Source: Noviherbaspirillum sp. UKPF54
GTDB lineage: Bacteria; Pseudomonadota; Gammaproteobacteria; Burkholderiales; Burkholderiaceae_D
Reading direction: 5' to 3'
Assembly (NCBI RefSeq): GCF_007874125.1
Contig: NZ_CP040128.1
Coordinates: 2,170,001-2,234,000 of the forward strand
DNA length: 64,000 nt
Positions 1 to 9,674 of this stretch are shown piece after piece. The position numbers and the translations under genes are program-made. The notes under the pieces are model-generated. The model saw only the letters and a program-made list of their open reading frames with translations. It did not search any database and was not told where the DNA came from. Position 1 is the stretch's first letter, and the number at the start of each line of letters is the position of its first letter.

Positions 1-796
1 GTCGCGCCGCGATCTTGCGCTCGCGCATGGCCTGAGAGCGTGCACCTCCTGGCCAATTTTCGGGAAGAACAAGAAAATTCTCGGTACCTTTGCTCTCTAT
101 TTCATGGAGCCATCTGCGCCGTCCGCCAGAGACTTGCAGCTCTTTAACATCTGCACCAATCTCGCCGGGATTGCGATCGAGGGCCGCGCCTCGGAAGAAA
201 AGATTCGCTACCTGGCGCACTATGACGGACTGACGTCGCTGCCGAACCGGTTTCTCTTCAAGGAATACCTCGATCTGGCGCTGCGCAATGCAAAAAGACA
301 TGGCAAGAAATTCGCTGTCTTTTTCCTCGACCTCGACAAGTTCAAGGAAATCAACGATACGCTCGGCCACGATGCTGGTGACCACGTGCTACGGGAAGTT
401 GCCGCGCGCCTGCGCAACTGCCTTCGCCATACCGACAAGATTGCCCGCATGGGCGGCGACGAATTCTATGTCTTGATCGAGGATCTCGGCGACGGCCGGT
501 ATGCCGCAGATGTCGCGCAAAAACTTCTTGATGCCGCATTACGCCCGGTGCGCGTCGCTGACCGCGACTGCCAACTGAGCGTCAGCATCGGGATCAGCAT
601 TTTCCCTGATGACGGCAATGATGAGCTGACGCTTTTGAAGAACGCAGACAGCGCGATGTACCGCGCCAAGGATCGCGGAAAAAATGCCTACGAATTCTTT
701 TCGCCGCATCTGGAATTCGGAGAGGAAAAACTGGATATGTTCAAGCAGCACCTGATGGCACACTTAAAAGAAAGCGAAACCACGTACTACAGCTGA
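1..796 (+). CDS. GAF-GGDEF diguanylate cyclase (5' end outside window)
   Basis: The frame is open from base 2, so the gene begins upstream of the window; the first internal ATG is at 104. The first ~55 visible residues match the end of a GAF domain (ACTSWPIFGKNKKILGTF, then AGIAIEGRASEEKI). A complete GGDEF domain follows, with the entry motif HYDGLTSLPNR, DLDKFKEINDTLGHDAGD, and an intact MGGDEF active site. The product-inhibition I-site RHTD sits exactly five residues before GGDEF. It should therefore make c-di-GMP from two GTP and be feedback-inhibited. The signal sensed by the GAF domain, and any further N-terminal domains, cannot be seen. Convergent with pnp and separated from it by a terminator. 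Confidence 0.9.
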   Translation, partial: SRRDLALAHGLRACTSWPIFGKNKKILGTFALYFMEPSAPSARDLQLFNICTNLAGIAIEGRASEEKIRYLAHYDGLTSLPNRFLFKEYLDLALRNAKRHGKKFAVFFLDLDKFKEINDTLGHDAGDHVLREVAARLRNCLRHTDKIARMGGDEFYVLIEDLGDGRYAADVAQKLLDAALRPVRVADRDCQLSVSIGISIFPDDGNDELTLLKNADSAMYRAKDRGKNAYEFFSPHLEFGEEKLDMFKQHLMAHLKESETTYYS

Positions 797-840
797 CTTC
801 GCGCATCCCGCCCTGCCCTCAGGCGCGAAGCAATAAAAAA

Positions 841-869
841 AACCGCCCGAGCGACTGCTGCGGGCGGTT
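841..869. terminator. Bidirectional intrinsic terminator between GGDEF gene and pnp
   Basis: Inverted repeat AACCGCCCG (841-849) and CGGGCGGTT (861-869), with an A-run on its left and TTTTC on its right. It can serve both convergent genes. Confidence 0.85.
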
Positions 870-912
870 TTCATTGATGACGACGGCCTAAGCGATCGTC
901 ATCCGCTTCGCC

Positions 913-3042
913 TTACTGCTGTTGTTGCGCCGCGCCACCTTCTTCGGCGGCTGCAGCCTTCATCGATAATTTCAGGCGGCCGCGCTCATCGGTCTCCAGC
1001 ACCTTGACACGTACCTGCTGGCCTTCCTTCAGGTAGTCGCCTACGGCGTTGACGCGCTCGTTGGCGATCTGGCTGATGTGCAGCAGACCGTCGCGTCCCG
1101 GCAGGACTTGCACGATTGCGCCGAAGTCGAGCAGCTTGAGTACGACGCCATCATAGATCTTGCCCACTTCGACGGAGGCGGTCAGCTCTTCGATACGGCG
1201 CTTGGCTTCCTGGCCGGCGGCAGCGTCGACCGAAGCAATCGTCACCACACCCTCATCGCTGATGTCGATCTGGGTGCCGGTTTCTTCGGTCAGCGCGCGG
1301 ATGACCGCGCCACCCTTGCCGATCACGTCACGGATTTTTTCCGGATTGATCTTGATGGTGATCAGGCGCGGAGCGAAGTCGGACAGCTCCGCCTTTCCAG
1401 CCGGGACGGCTTCCTGCATCTTCGCCAGGATGTGCATGCGGCCTTCCTTGGCTTGTGCCAGCGCGACTTGCATGATTTCCTTGGTGATGCCCTGGATCTT
1501 GATGTCCATCTGCAGCGCGGTAATGCCGTTAGCGGTACCGGCGACCTTGAAGTCCATATCGCCCAGGTGATCTTCATCACCCAGAATGTCGGTCAGCACG
1601 GCGAACTTGCTGCCATCCTTGATCAGGCCCATTGCAATGCCAGCTACATGCGCTTTCATCGGCACGCCCGCATCCATCAACGCCAAACAACCGCCGCACA
1701 CCGACGCCATCGACGACGAACCATTCGACTCAGTGATTTCCGAAACCAGACGCACCGAATAGCTGAACTCTTCCGGTGCCGGCAGCGCAGCCTGCAGTGC
1801 ACGCTTGGCTAAACGGCCGTGGCCGATTTCGCGGCGCTTCGGCGTGCCCACGCGGCCAGTTTCACCGGTCGCGAACGGAGGCATGTTGTAGTGAAGCATG
1901 AAGCGGTCGGAATACTCGCCCATCAATGCATCGATCTTCTGCTCGTCGCGTGCAGTGCCGAGGGTTGCCACCACCAGCGCCTGCGTTTCGCCACGGGTGA
2001 ACAGTGCAGAGCCGTGAGTACGCGGCAGCACGCTGGTGCTAATCGAAATCGGACGCACGGTGCGAGTGTCGCGGCCGTCGATACGCGGCTCGCCTTCGAG
2101 GATCTGCGAGCGAACGATCTTTGCTTCCAGGTCGAACAGGATGCTGCCGACTTCGGCCGAATCCGGTGCTGCGGCGCCTGCCGCAGCGGCTTCCGCTGCC
2201 AGCGCCGCATTCACCTCTGCGGACACGGTATTGAGCTTGGCCGTGCGCGCCTGCTTGTCCTTGGTCTGATATGCCTCGCGCAGCTTGGCTTCAGCCAGTT
2301 CGGTCACGCGTGCGATCAGCGCTTCGTTCTTCGCCGGCGGATTCCATACGACTTCCGGCTTGCCGCCGTCGCGCACGAGGTCATGGATGGCGTCGATCAC
2401 GACCTTCATCTGCTCATGGCCGTACACCACGGCGCCAAGCATGACTTCCTCGGACAGCTGGTTCGCTTCCGATTCCACCATCAGCACGGCCTGTTCGGTA
2501 CCGGCGACAACCAGATCCATTTGCGATTTCGCCAACTGCGATGCAGTCGGGTTCAACACGTATTGTCCGTCGACATAGCCGACGCGTGCCGCGCCGAGCG
2601 GGCCGCTGAACGGGATGCCGGCAACGCAGATCGCAGCCGACGCGCCGATCATCGATGCGATATCCGGATCGATTTCAGGATTGACAGACAGGACATGCAC
2701 GATGACCTGTACTTCGTTCAGATAGCCTTCCGGGAACAGCGGGCGAATCGGGCGATCGATCAGGCGCGAGGTCAGCGTCTCCTTTTCGGACGGACGGCCT
2801 TCACGCTTGAAAAAACCGCCCGGAATACGTCCGGCCGCATAGCTCTTCTCGACATAATCGACGGTCAGCGGGAAAAAATCCTGCCCCGCCTTGACATCCT
2901 TCTTCGCGACGACGGTCGCCAGCACCACGGTATCTTCGATCGATACGAGCACGGCACCGGATGCTTGGCGAGCAATTTCACCTGTCTCCAACGTGACTTG
3001 ATGCTGGCCGTACTGGAAGGTCTTGGTAACTTTATTGAACAC
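913..3042 (-). CDS. pnp: Polyribonucleotide nucleotidyltransferase (PNPase)
   Basis: Phosphorolytic 3'-5' exoribonuclease of RNA turnover and degradosome-type complexes in the cytoplasm. The 709 residues match the family's ~700. In order: RNase PH domain 1, alpha-helical linker, RNase PH domain 2 ([15 protein letters not shown], about residues 345-360), KH domain ([19 protein letters not shown], about 563-581) and S1 domain ([18 protein letters not shown], about 625-645), ending in a glutamine-rich tail. The start is GTG at 3042-3040, with AAGGAA just upstream. It lies downstream of rpsO on the same strand, the classic rpsO-pnp order, with the rpsO terminator in between. Confidence 0.98.
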   Translation of the reverse strand: MFNKVTKTFQYGQHQVTLETGEIARQASGAVLVSIEDTVVLATVVAKKDVKAGQDFFPLTVDYVEKSYAAGRIPGGFFKREGRPSEKETLTSRLIDRPIRPLFPEGYLNEVQVIVHVLSVNPEIDPDIASMIGASAAICVAGIPFSGPLGAARVGYVDGQYVLNPTASQLAKSQMDLVVAGTEQAVLMVESEANQLSEEVMLGAVVYGHEQMKVVIDAIHDLVRDGGKPEVVWNPPAKNEALIARVTELAEAKLREAYQTKDKQARTAKLNTVSAEVNAALAAEAAAAGAAAPDSAEVGSILFDLEAKIVRSQILEGEPRIDGRDTRTVRPISISTSVLPRTHGSALFTRGETQALVVATLGTARDEQKIDALMGEYSDRFMLHYNMPPFATGETGRVGTPKRREIGHGRLAKRALQAALPAPEEFSYSVRLVSEITESNGSSSMASVCGGCLALMDAGVPMKAHVAGIAMGLIKDGSKFAVLTDILGDEDHLGDMDFKVAGTANGITALQMDIKIQGITKEIMQVALAQAKEGRMHILAKMQEAVPAGKAELSDFAPRLITIKINPEKIRDVIGKGGAVIRALTEETGTQIDISDEGVVTIASVDAAAGQEAKRRIEELTASVEVGKIYDGVVLKLLDFGAIVQVLPGRDGLLHISQIANERVNAVGDYLKEGQQVRVKVLETDERGRLKLSMKAAAAEEGGAAQQQQ

Positions 3043-3172
3043 GGTGTTTCCTTTCTATTTTTGCCGACAGATTTTCAGGCGCTGTCGTTCACCTCACCAC
3101 GGATGACATATCACGAATGACCTGTCACCTTCACTACTTGATCGCTATCGAATTACAAACCACAAAATGGCA

Positions 3173-3206
3173 AAATGCCCGCATCAGCAGGCTGACGCAG
3201 GCATTT
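3173..3206 (-). terminator. rpsO intrinsic terminator
   Basis: Long hairpin of 16-base arms with two mismatches and a 2-base loop (3173-3188 with 3191-3206), followed on the minus strand by TTTTGCCATTTT. It lies between rpsO and pnp, so it would limit read-through into pnp. Confidence 0.8.
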
Positions 3207-3238
3207 CAGCTATAAACCGAGCGAATGTCGCAAAAAAA

Positions 3239-3508
3239 TTACTTGCGCAGGCCGAGCTTCTCGATCAGGGCGCGATAACGGTTTGCGTCCTTGCCCTTCA
3301 GATAGGAGAGCAGGCTCTTGCGACGATTAACCATCATGATCAGGCCGCGGCGGGAGTGGTGATCCTTGGCGTGGGCCTTGAAATGGTTGTTGAGCTCATT
3401 GATACGTGCGGTCAGCAGTGCGACTTGCACTTCGGGAGAACCGGTATCGTTCGTGCCACGAGCATTGTCCGCAATGATGGCGGCCTTGTTGATATTTTCT
3501 ACTGTCAT
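3239..3508 (-). CDS. rpsO: 30S ribosomal protein S15
   Basis: 89 residues, the standard S15 length. It contains the signature [22 protein letters not shown] and the 16S rRNA-contact segment [23 protein letters not shown]. It binds the central domain of 16S rRNA early in small-subunit assembly. The start ATG at 3508 has AAAGG five bases upstream. S15 often represses its own translation through its leader. The ~150-base region upstream (3509-3660) is A+T-richer and would hold that promoter and leader, but I cannot define a fold there. Confidence 0.98.
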   Translation of the reverse strand: MTVENINKAAIIADNARGTNDTGSPEVQVALLTARINELNNHFKAHAKDHHSRRGLIMMVNRRKSLLSYLKGKDANRYRALIEKLGLRK

Positions 3509-3664
3509 GATTACCTTTCACATGCGGTGGATGGAGTCGCAACCCCGTACACCGTGACACATTGATAAAAACTTGGCCAAATTGGCCAAGTAGCGCAGTA
3601 TATAGGAAATGCCAAAAGGATTCAAATACTTAGCTCGCTTTTGGCTGTTTTTAGCGGAGAAATC

Positions 3665-4183
3665 ATGAAATTTTCCGGCCGATTGTTGCTCCTCGGATTT
3701 TTGACGGCGTTGTGTTCCTGCGCCACGCTTTTCCCGGAGCCAGTCAATGTTTGCGACAGCGAAGCACAAGTCATTGCCAAGCGCGGTCAGCCAACCCATC
3801 GCTATGCCGATGGTCGAAGTCACTTACTGGAATATGCGCAAGGTCCGTGGGGGCAGGCAACCTATATGGCACGTATCGGCCCTGACGGCAAAGTTATTTC
3901 TTTTGATCAAGTTTTAACATCCCCAAAATTCGCATCGATTAAAATCGGAGAAGCGACCAAGGACGACGTCCTGCGTACCGTCGGCGCCCCCAGCGAAACC
4001 TCATATCTCAGCTTAAGCGATCTTGAGGTCTGGTCCTATCCTTACAAAGAAAACGGCGTGTGGAATTCACTGATGCACATTCACTTTGACAGATCAGGGG
4101 TGGTACGTAAGATGATGAACGCCCCGGATCCGCGCTTCGACCCGGACGAACGCTTCCCATTTGGAATGTTTCGGCGCCGCTAA
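3665..4183 (+). CDS. Small lipoprotein with BamE/SmpA-like repeats
   Basis: 172 residues from the ATG at 3665, chosen because GGAG lies six bases upstream and it leaves a clean lipoprotein signal (MKFSGRLLLLGFLTALCSC, with cysteine after LCS). The mature part has a motif seen in OmlA/SmpA-like outer-membrane lipoproteins, roughly IKIGEATKDDVLRTVGAPS, about residues 87-105. An earlier, weaker copy is near AQVIAKRGQPTHRY. This suggests a periplasmic-facing, outer-membrane-anchored protein. The specific role is unknown; it is not BamE itself by length and context. It stands alone between rpsO (divergent) and leuA (convergent). Confidence 0.75.
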   Translation: MKFSGRLLLLGFLTALCSCATLFPEPVNVCDSEAQVIAKRGQPTHRYADGRSHLLEYAQGPWGQATYMARIGPDGKVISFDQVLTSPKFASIKIGEATKDDVLRTVGAPSETSYLSLSDLEVWSYPYKENGVWNSLMHIHFDRSGVVRKMMNAPDPRFDPDERFPFGMFRRR

Positions 4184-4197
4184 TTCCAACACAAAGA

Positions 4198-4226
4198 AAA
4201 AGCGCCTGCTTGATGCGGGCGCTTTT
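4198..4226. terminator. Bidirectional terminator between lipoprotein gene and leuA
   Basis: Arms AAAAGCGCCTGC (4198-4209) and GCGGGCGCTTTT (4215-4226) with a 5-base loop and one weak pair. A/T flanks allow use in both directions. Confidence 0.85.
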
Positions 4227-4242
4227 CCGTTTATAGGTGTGA

Positions 4243-5781
4243 TCAAAGTTGCGGATTCAACTTCTCTGACTTGGAATGCAATTTGTTCAAGGCAGACAAG
4301 TAGGCCTTTGCCGATGCCACCACGATATCCGGATCGGCACCCACGCCGTTGACAATGCGTCCGGCCTTGGCGAGGCGCATCGTTACCTCGCCTTGCGACT
4401 GTGTACCGGTAGTGATTGCATTGACCGAGAACAGCAAGAGCTCCGAGCCGCTTTCGGCCCGCGATTCGATCGCATTGACGGTCGCATCGACCGGGCCGTT
4501 ACCCTGCCCTTCGCACACTACTTCTTTGCCCCCCATCGAGAACACGACCTTTGCACGGGGCTTTTCCCCCGTTTCGGAGTGTTGAGACAGCGATACGAAA
4601 CGATAATGCTCATTGTCGTGAGAATGCTGCTCGTCGGATACCAGCGCAATGATGTCTTCATCGAAAATGTCAGACTTACGATCGGCCAATTCCTTAAAAC
4701 GAGCAAACGCAGCATTTACATCCGCTTCGGAGTCAAGTTCGATACCGAGTTCTTCCAAGCGCTGCTTGAATGCATTACGCCCGGACAATTTACCGAGCAC
4801 AATCTTGTTTGCTGTCCAGCCTACGTCTTCCGCGCGCATGATTTCATAGGTGTCGCGCGCCTTCAGCACGCCATCCTGATGAATGCCGGACGCATGCGCA
4901 AACGCATTGGCGCCAACCACGGCCTTGTTCGGCTGCACTGCAAAACCGGTAATCTGGGACACCAGTTTGGATGCCGGCACAATCTGGGTCGTGTCGATGC
5001 CCAATTCGAGATTAAAATAGTCTTTCCGCGTTTTCACTGCCATCACGACCTCTTCAAGCGCAGTATTGCCGGCGCGCTCACCCAAGCCATTGATTGTGCA
5101 CTCGACCTGGCGTGCACCGCCAATCTGGACGCCGGCCAGCGAGTTGGCGACTGCCATGCCAAGATCGTTGTGACAATGCACGGACCAGATCGCCTTGTCG
5201 GAATTCGGAATACGCTCGCGCAACGTCTTGATCATGTTGCCGTACAACTCAGGTACGCCATAGCCAACCGTGTCCGCAAAATTAATCGTGCGCGCCCCTT
5301 CGTTGATGACCGCCTCGATCACGCGGCACAGGAAGTCCATATCGGAACGGCTGCCGTCTTCCGGGCTGAACTCGATATCATCAGTAAATTGCCGGGCAAA
5401 ACGAACCGCCAGCTTGGCTTGCTCGAATACCTGATCCGGAGACATGCGAAGCTTCTTTTCCATGTGCAGCGGAGACGTCGCGATGAACGTATGAATACGT
5501 TTCCTGGCCGCTGGTGCAAGGGCTTCCGCCGCACGAGAAATGTCGCGATCATTGGCGCGGGACAGCGAGCAAACGGTGGAATCCTTGATGATTCCGGCAA
5601 TCGCCTTGATCGCCTCGAAATCGCCGGGCGACGCCGCAGCAAAGCCGGCTTCGATCACATCCACGCGCAGTCGCTCCAACTGCTTTGCGATGCGGATTTT
5701 TTCATCCTTGGTCATCGAGGCGCCAGGCGATTGTTCGCCGTCGCGCAAAGTGGTGTCGAAAATAATCAGTTTGTCGGCCAT
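4243..5781 (-). CDS. leuA: 2-isopropylmalate synthase
   Basis: First committed step of leucine synthesis: acetyl-CoA plus 2-oxoisovalerate gives 2-isopropylmalate. The 512 residues fit the long, leucine-sensitive LeuA type. The N-terminal HMGL-like TIM barrel carries the signature [15 protein letters not shown] (residues 9-23) and the metal site [13 protein letters not shown]. The C-terminal LeuA allosteric domain spans about residues 390-500 and includes [23 protein letters not shown]. The ATG at 5781 has GAGGAG seven bases upstream. leuA is apart from leuC-leuD-leuB (54-57.5 kb) and has its own leader peptide, so it can be controlled alone. Confidence 0.98.
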   Translation of the reverse strand: MADKLIIFDTTLRDGEQSPGASMTKDEKIRIAKQLERLRVDVIEAGFAAASPGDFEAIKAIAGIIKDSTVCSLSRANDRDISRAAEALAPAARKRIHTFIATSPLHMEKKLRMSPDQVFEQAKLAVRFARQFTDDIEFSPEDGSRSDMDFLCRVIEAVINEGARTINFADTVGYGVPELYGNMIKTLRERIPNSDKAIWSVHCHNDLGMAVANSLAGVQIGGARQVECTINGLGERAGNTALEEVVMAVKTRKDYFNLELGIDTTQIVPASKLVSQITGFAVQPNKAVVGANAFAHASGIHQDGVLKARDTYEIMRAEDVGWTANKIVLGKLSGRNAFKQRLEELGIELDSEADVNAAFARFKELADRKSDIFDEDIIALVSDEQHSHDNEHYRFVSLSQHSETGEKPRAKVVFSMGGKEVVCEGQGNGPVDATVNAIESRAESGSELLLFSVNAITTGTQSQGEVTMRLAKAGRIVNGVGADPDIVVASAKAYLSALNKLHSKSEKLNPQL

Positions 5782-5824
5782 GCTGCACTCCTCGGGAAGT
5801 CGGTGATCGAATTGGTTCTAAATG

Positions 5825-5866
5825 GTATTTGGCCCGCCCTTGCATTCATCATCATGGGCCGGATAC
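5825..5866 (-). promoter_or_regulatory. Hairpin between the leucine leader peptide and leuA
   Basis: On the transcript the arms GUAUCCGGCCC (5866-5856) and GGGCCAAAUAC (5835-5825) pair with a 2x2 internal loop, giving 5+4 base pairs. It lies 34 bases after the leader stop. No uridine tract follows, so it is not a canonical intrinsic terminator. It could be part of a translational or Rho-linked attenuation switch; that role is inference. Confidence 0.4.
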
Positions 5867-5900
5867 GACACGAATTGTGGAAAATGGGATTTAGCGCGCG

Positions 5901-5987
5901 TTAACGCACTAGTAGTAGCGACAGCAGCAGGCCGTTCAGGAAGCTGCTGAAAGATGCGGATGCGGAAATGTGGATTTCGCGAGACAT
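5901..5987 (-). CDS. Leucine-rich leader peptide of leuA (28 aa)
   Basis: A 28-residue ORF from ATG at 5987-5985 to TAA at 5903-5901, ending in GLLLSLLLVR, so six of the last nine residues are leucine. Three consecutive leucines are encoded by CTA, a rare leucine codon in high-GC genomes and the codon used in the enterobacterial leuL control region. The peptide lies 119 bases upstream of leuA on the same strand. The design matches ribosome-mediated attenuation: stalling at the Leu codons when leucyl-tRNA is scarce. No Shine-Dalgarno precedes the ATG; instead the -10 box ends seven bases before it, pointing to a leaderless message. The gene is predicted from sequence only. Confidence 0.75.
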   Translation of the reverse strand: MSREIHISASASFSSFLNGLLLSLLLVR

Positions 5988-5993
5988 GGAAAA

Positions 5994-6022
5994 ACTATAA
6001 GCGGAATCGTGGAAAAGTGCAA
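5994..6022 (-). promoter_or_regulatory. Sigma-70-type promoter of the leuA leader
   Basis: TTGCAC (6022-6017), a 17-base spacer, and TATAGT (5999-5994). Transcription would begin about six to eight bases later, at 5988-5986, that is on or next to the leader ATG at 5987. Confidence 0.7.
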
Positions 6023-6065
6023 CAGCCTGACAATCCAGGGGATTTTTCGCCATTAACTTCATTAC

Positions 6066-6102
6066 GGTTTCCGGCAACCACGTCTTGTGATTGTCGGAAA
6101 CC
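6066..6102 (-). terminator. Hairpin downstream of pssA
   Basis: GGTTTCCGGCAA (6066-6077) pairs with TTGTCGGAAACC (6091-6102) with one mismatch. It follows the pssA stop at once on the minus strand. No T-run follows, so it may be a weak or Rho-assisted terminator that insulates pssA from the leuA promoter. Confidence 0.4.
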
Positions 6103-6110
6103 ACAGAGGG

Positions 6111-6992
6111 CTATTCTTTTGCCTCCGGAGCATGATCTTCCGTTGTCTCGACGATGCTGACGGGCTTTCCTTTTGCAAGGCGCCAGAAATAAATGACATA
6201 GCCGGACAATCCATACAATACGAACATGCCAAAGAGCACTTTAGGCGGATCGCTTGAAATGAGAACGAATACCAGCACAATCAGAAAAATGGCGATGAAC
6301 GGCACAGATTTGCGGAAATTCACTTCCTTGAAACTGTAAAACGGCACGTTTGTCACCATCGTTAGGCCGGCGTACAAGGTGATGGCCCATGCATACCAGC
6401 TCAACTCCAGGCCGGTAAAGCGTAGGTCATCCATCAGCCAGACAAATCCCGTCACCAAGGCCGCTGCCGCCGGGCTGGGCAAGCCTTGGAAATAGCGCTT
6501 GTCGACGACGCCGATGTTGGTATTGAAACGTGCCAGGCGCAATGCCGCTCCCGCGCAATATACGAACGCAGCTAGCCATCCGAGCTTACCCATACCGCGC
6601 AAGGACCATTCGTAGACCACCAGCGCGGGCGCCGCACCGAACGACAACATGTCGGACAGGCTGTCATATTGGGCGCCGAATTCGCTCTGCGTATTGGTCA
6701 GTCGGGCGACGCGCCCATCGACGCTATCGAGCAGCATGGCGGCAAAGATCGCCACCGATGCAAAATCGAACTTCAGATTCATCGCCATCACGATCGCAAA
6801 GAATCCGCAAAACAGGTTCGCGGTCGTAAAGGCGTTCGGCAGCAAGTAGATGCCGCGCCGGCGCAAGGTTGGTGCCGACGGTGGGATCTGTTCTGGATGA
6901 GGTGCGTGGTGTAAGGCGCGCTTGTTTAGCCGCCCCCCCTTGGAAAAGGATCCGACGTTGCTTTTCGCTTTACGACGATTAAAAGTTGCCAT
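6111..6992 (-). CDS. pssA: CDP-diacylglycerol-serine O-phosphatidyltransferase
   Basis: Integral membrane enzyme making phosphatidylserine from CDP-diacylglycerol and serine, the first step to phosphatidylethanolamine. Residues ~90-116 hold the CDP-alcohol phosphatidyltransferase motif DG-x2-AR-x8-G-x3-D-x3-D, seen as DGRVARLTNTQSEFGAQYDS. Several hydrophobic helices follow. The basic N-terminus (~45 residues) precedes LLPNAFTTANLFCGFFAIV. 293 residues, typical of the Bacillus-like PssA subclass. In related genomes, as I recall them, psd lies next to pssA and ilvC; here a SIMPL-domain gene occupies that place instead. Confidence 0.95.
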   Translation of the reverse strand: MATFNRRKAKSNVGSFSKGGRLNKRALHHAPHPEQIPPSAPTLRRRGIYLLPNAFTTANLFCGFFAIVMAMNLKFDFASVAIFAAMLLDSVDGRVARLTNTQSEFGAQYDSLSDMLSFGAAPALVVYEWSLRGMGKLGWLAAFVYCAGAALRLARFNTNIGVVDKRYFQGLPSPAAAALVTGFVWLMDDLRFTGLELSWYAWAITLYAGLTMVTNVPFYSFKEVNFRKSVPFIAIFLIVLVFVLISSDPPKVLFGMFVLYGLSGYVIYFWRLAKGKPVSIVETTEDHAPEAKE

Positions 6993-7204
6993 GCTTATTC
7001 CGCTTCAATAATGATGCAATGAGATCACGATCCGACCAGAATCAATTCTTGTCGAATTTCCCGGAAAAGGCTGATCCTCACACGCGACGATAGGGCACGG
7101 ACAAATGTTCAACTTCACTCCGTTTGATAATGAAATACTAAAAGCGTGGCTATTCTAGACGAGCAACAAGTAAATGTAACCCCCGAATTACTCTTGCCGC
7201 CTTC

Positions 7205-7960
7205 TCACTTGAACCTGACCTTGCCGACCACCCGCATGCTCAACGTCGTTTCGCCAGGTTCAAAACTTGGTTCTTCCACGCGCTCCGGGGGCACAGCGGC
7301 AGCCATCATCGTTTTTGATGCCCGCAGGTCCTGCTGAGGCGCATAGGCACCGGAGGCTTCGAAGTCGACGGTATCCAGCACCGCATCCGAGAGGCTTCGC
7401 CCCATTGTCTTTGCAATGGCCGCGATACGATCCGTCAGATTCCGATAGGCGGCGGCAATACGCTGCTCTTCCACTTTCTTTGCGGCGGCCTCGCTCAATC
7501 CGAAATACAAACCATTGAGCGCAAGAATGCGCTGAACGGAAGCGATTGTATTCGGCAAGCCCGTGATATTGGTCGTGGTCAGCTCCAGATAGTGCCCGAC
7601 ACGCCAGCCAACCGGCTGCCGCGCCTTCCCGGCCGGCCTTGGGGTCTGCTCGTCCGCATATACGGGGTATGTATAGTATCCGCGGGTTTGCAATATCGCT
7701 TGGGGATCTTCCCGCTTGATGATATCAATACCCTGCTTCATTTTTTGATTCACTCGCGATGCCGCCATCGCCTTATCCTTGTCCTGCTCCTCGATCATCA
7801 ACGTGGCATGCGCCTCATCATTGCGCTGCCGTACTTCGCCGAAGGCTGGAACAACGACTAGCGCACCTGATGTCTGTATCGCGGGCTGGGCAAAGGCACT
7901 GTTTACTCCGCAGCAGAGCAGCACCGCCAACAGGGCATTTCTGAGTTTTGACAATTGCAT
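7205..7960 (-). CDS. SIMPL-domain (DUF541) periplasmic protein
   Basis: About 250 residues with a clear signal peptide (LSKLRNALLAVLLCCGVNSAFAQ), then a SIMPL/DUF541 domain: GEVRQRNDEAHATLMIEEQDKDKAMAAS near its start and KVEEQRIAAAYRNLTDRIAAIAKTMG in the middle. This family is exported and of uncertain function (BP26-like). The ATG at 7960 is only one base after GGGAG. The TTG two codons later (7954) sits seven bases after that Shine-Dalgarno and may be the true start. It lies downstream of ilvC but behind a strong terminator, so it is probably transcribed on its own. Confidence 0.8.
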   Translation of the reverse strand: MQLSKLRNALLAVLLCCGVNSAFAQPAIQTSGALVVVPAFGEVRQRNDEAHATLMIEEQDKDKAMAASRVNQKMKQGIDIIKREDPQAILQTRGYYTYPVYADEQTPRPAGKARQPVGWRVGHYLELTTTNITGLPNTIASVQRILALNGLYFGLSEAAAKKVEEQRIAAAYRNLTDRIAAIAKTMGRSLSDAVLDTVDFEASGAYAPQQDLRASKTMMAAAVPPERVEEPSFEPGETTLSMRVVGKVRFK

Positions 7961-8031
7961 TCTCCCGGGTAATAGTGTCTCATCAAGAAGCAACTCACCT
8001 CGTTCACCTCGAAAGTGTGTTGCCGCAAAAA

Positions 8032-8063
8032 AAATGGGGCGACACATTGTGTACGCCCCATTT
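8032..8063 (-). terminator. Terminator of the ilvBNC operon
   Basis: AAATGGGGCG (8032-8041) pairs perfectly with CGCCCCATTT (8054-8063), with further pairing inside. On the minus strand it runs into an eight-T tract, just after the ilvC stop. Confidence 0.92.
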
Positions 8064-8120
8064 ATTTTACTTAACCCGCATTGATCGCATTGATCAAGGG
8101 GCAAGCCGACAAAGTCGCAT

Positions 8121-9182
<1,062 letters not shown>

Positions 9183-9674
9183 CTAAACTTTGAGAATACG
9201 CTCGCCGCGGCCGATGCCCGACCCGCCCGTACGGACGGTTTCAAGGATTGCTGTCCGATCGATCGACTCGATGAAAGCATCGAGCTTGGATTTGTTACCC
9301 GTCAGTTCGATCGTGTACGTTTTCTCGGTGACATCGATGATGCGACCGCGGAAGATGTCCGCAGTACGCTTCATTTCCTCGCGCTCCTTGCCAACGGCAC
9401 GCACCTTGATGAGCATAAGTTCACGTTCGATATGGGCACCTTCGGTCAGGTCCACCACTTTCACGACTTCGATCAGGCGGTTCAGGTGCTTGGTGATCTG
9501 CTCGATCACGTCGTCCGACCCGGTAGTGACGATAGTCATGCGTGACAGGGTAACGTCTTCCGTCGGCGCCACGGTCAGGGTTTCGATGTTGTAGCCACGC
9601 GCGGAAAACAAAGCCACTACTCGCGACAACGCCCCTGCTTCATTCTCAAGCAAAACAGAAATGATATGACGCAT
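9183..9674 (-). CDS. ilvN: Acetolactate synthase, regulatory small subunit
   Basis: 163 residues. An N-terminal ACT domain (HIISVLLENEAGALSRVVALFSARGYNI) binds valine and confers feedback control. The C-terminal half is the usual ALS_ss_C activation domain (GRIIDVTEKTYTIELTGN). The ilvB stop and the ilvN start overlap by one base (TAATG at 9676-9672), consistent with translational coupling and equal subunit supply. Confidence 0.97.
   Translation of the reverse strand: MRHIISVLLENEAGALSRVVALFSARGYNIETLTVAPTEDVTLSRMTIVTTGSDDVIEQITKHLNRLIEVVKVVDLTEGAHIERELMLIKVRAVGKEREEMKRTADIFRGRIIDVTEKTYTIELTGNKSKLDAFIESIDRTAILETVRTGGSGIGRGERILKV

Noticed and set aside
1078..3120. Long plus-strand open frames (244 and 433 codons) antisense to pnp
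   Set aside because: They are mirror frames of a high-GC gene; products are rich in Arg/His/Asp with no domain, and pnp is certain on the other strand.
4276..5904. 542-codon frame antisense to leuA
   Set aside because: Shadow of the leuA reading frame; no ribosome site or recognisable domain.
5901..6104. 67-codon protein ending in the leucine-rich segment, starting at 6104
   Set aside because: The first 39 codons overlap the promoter predicted at 5994-6022 and look non-coding; the 28-codon form from 5987 fits the control region better.
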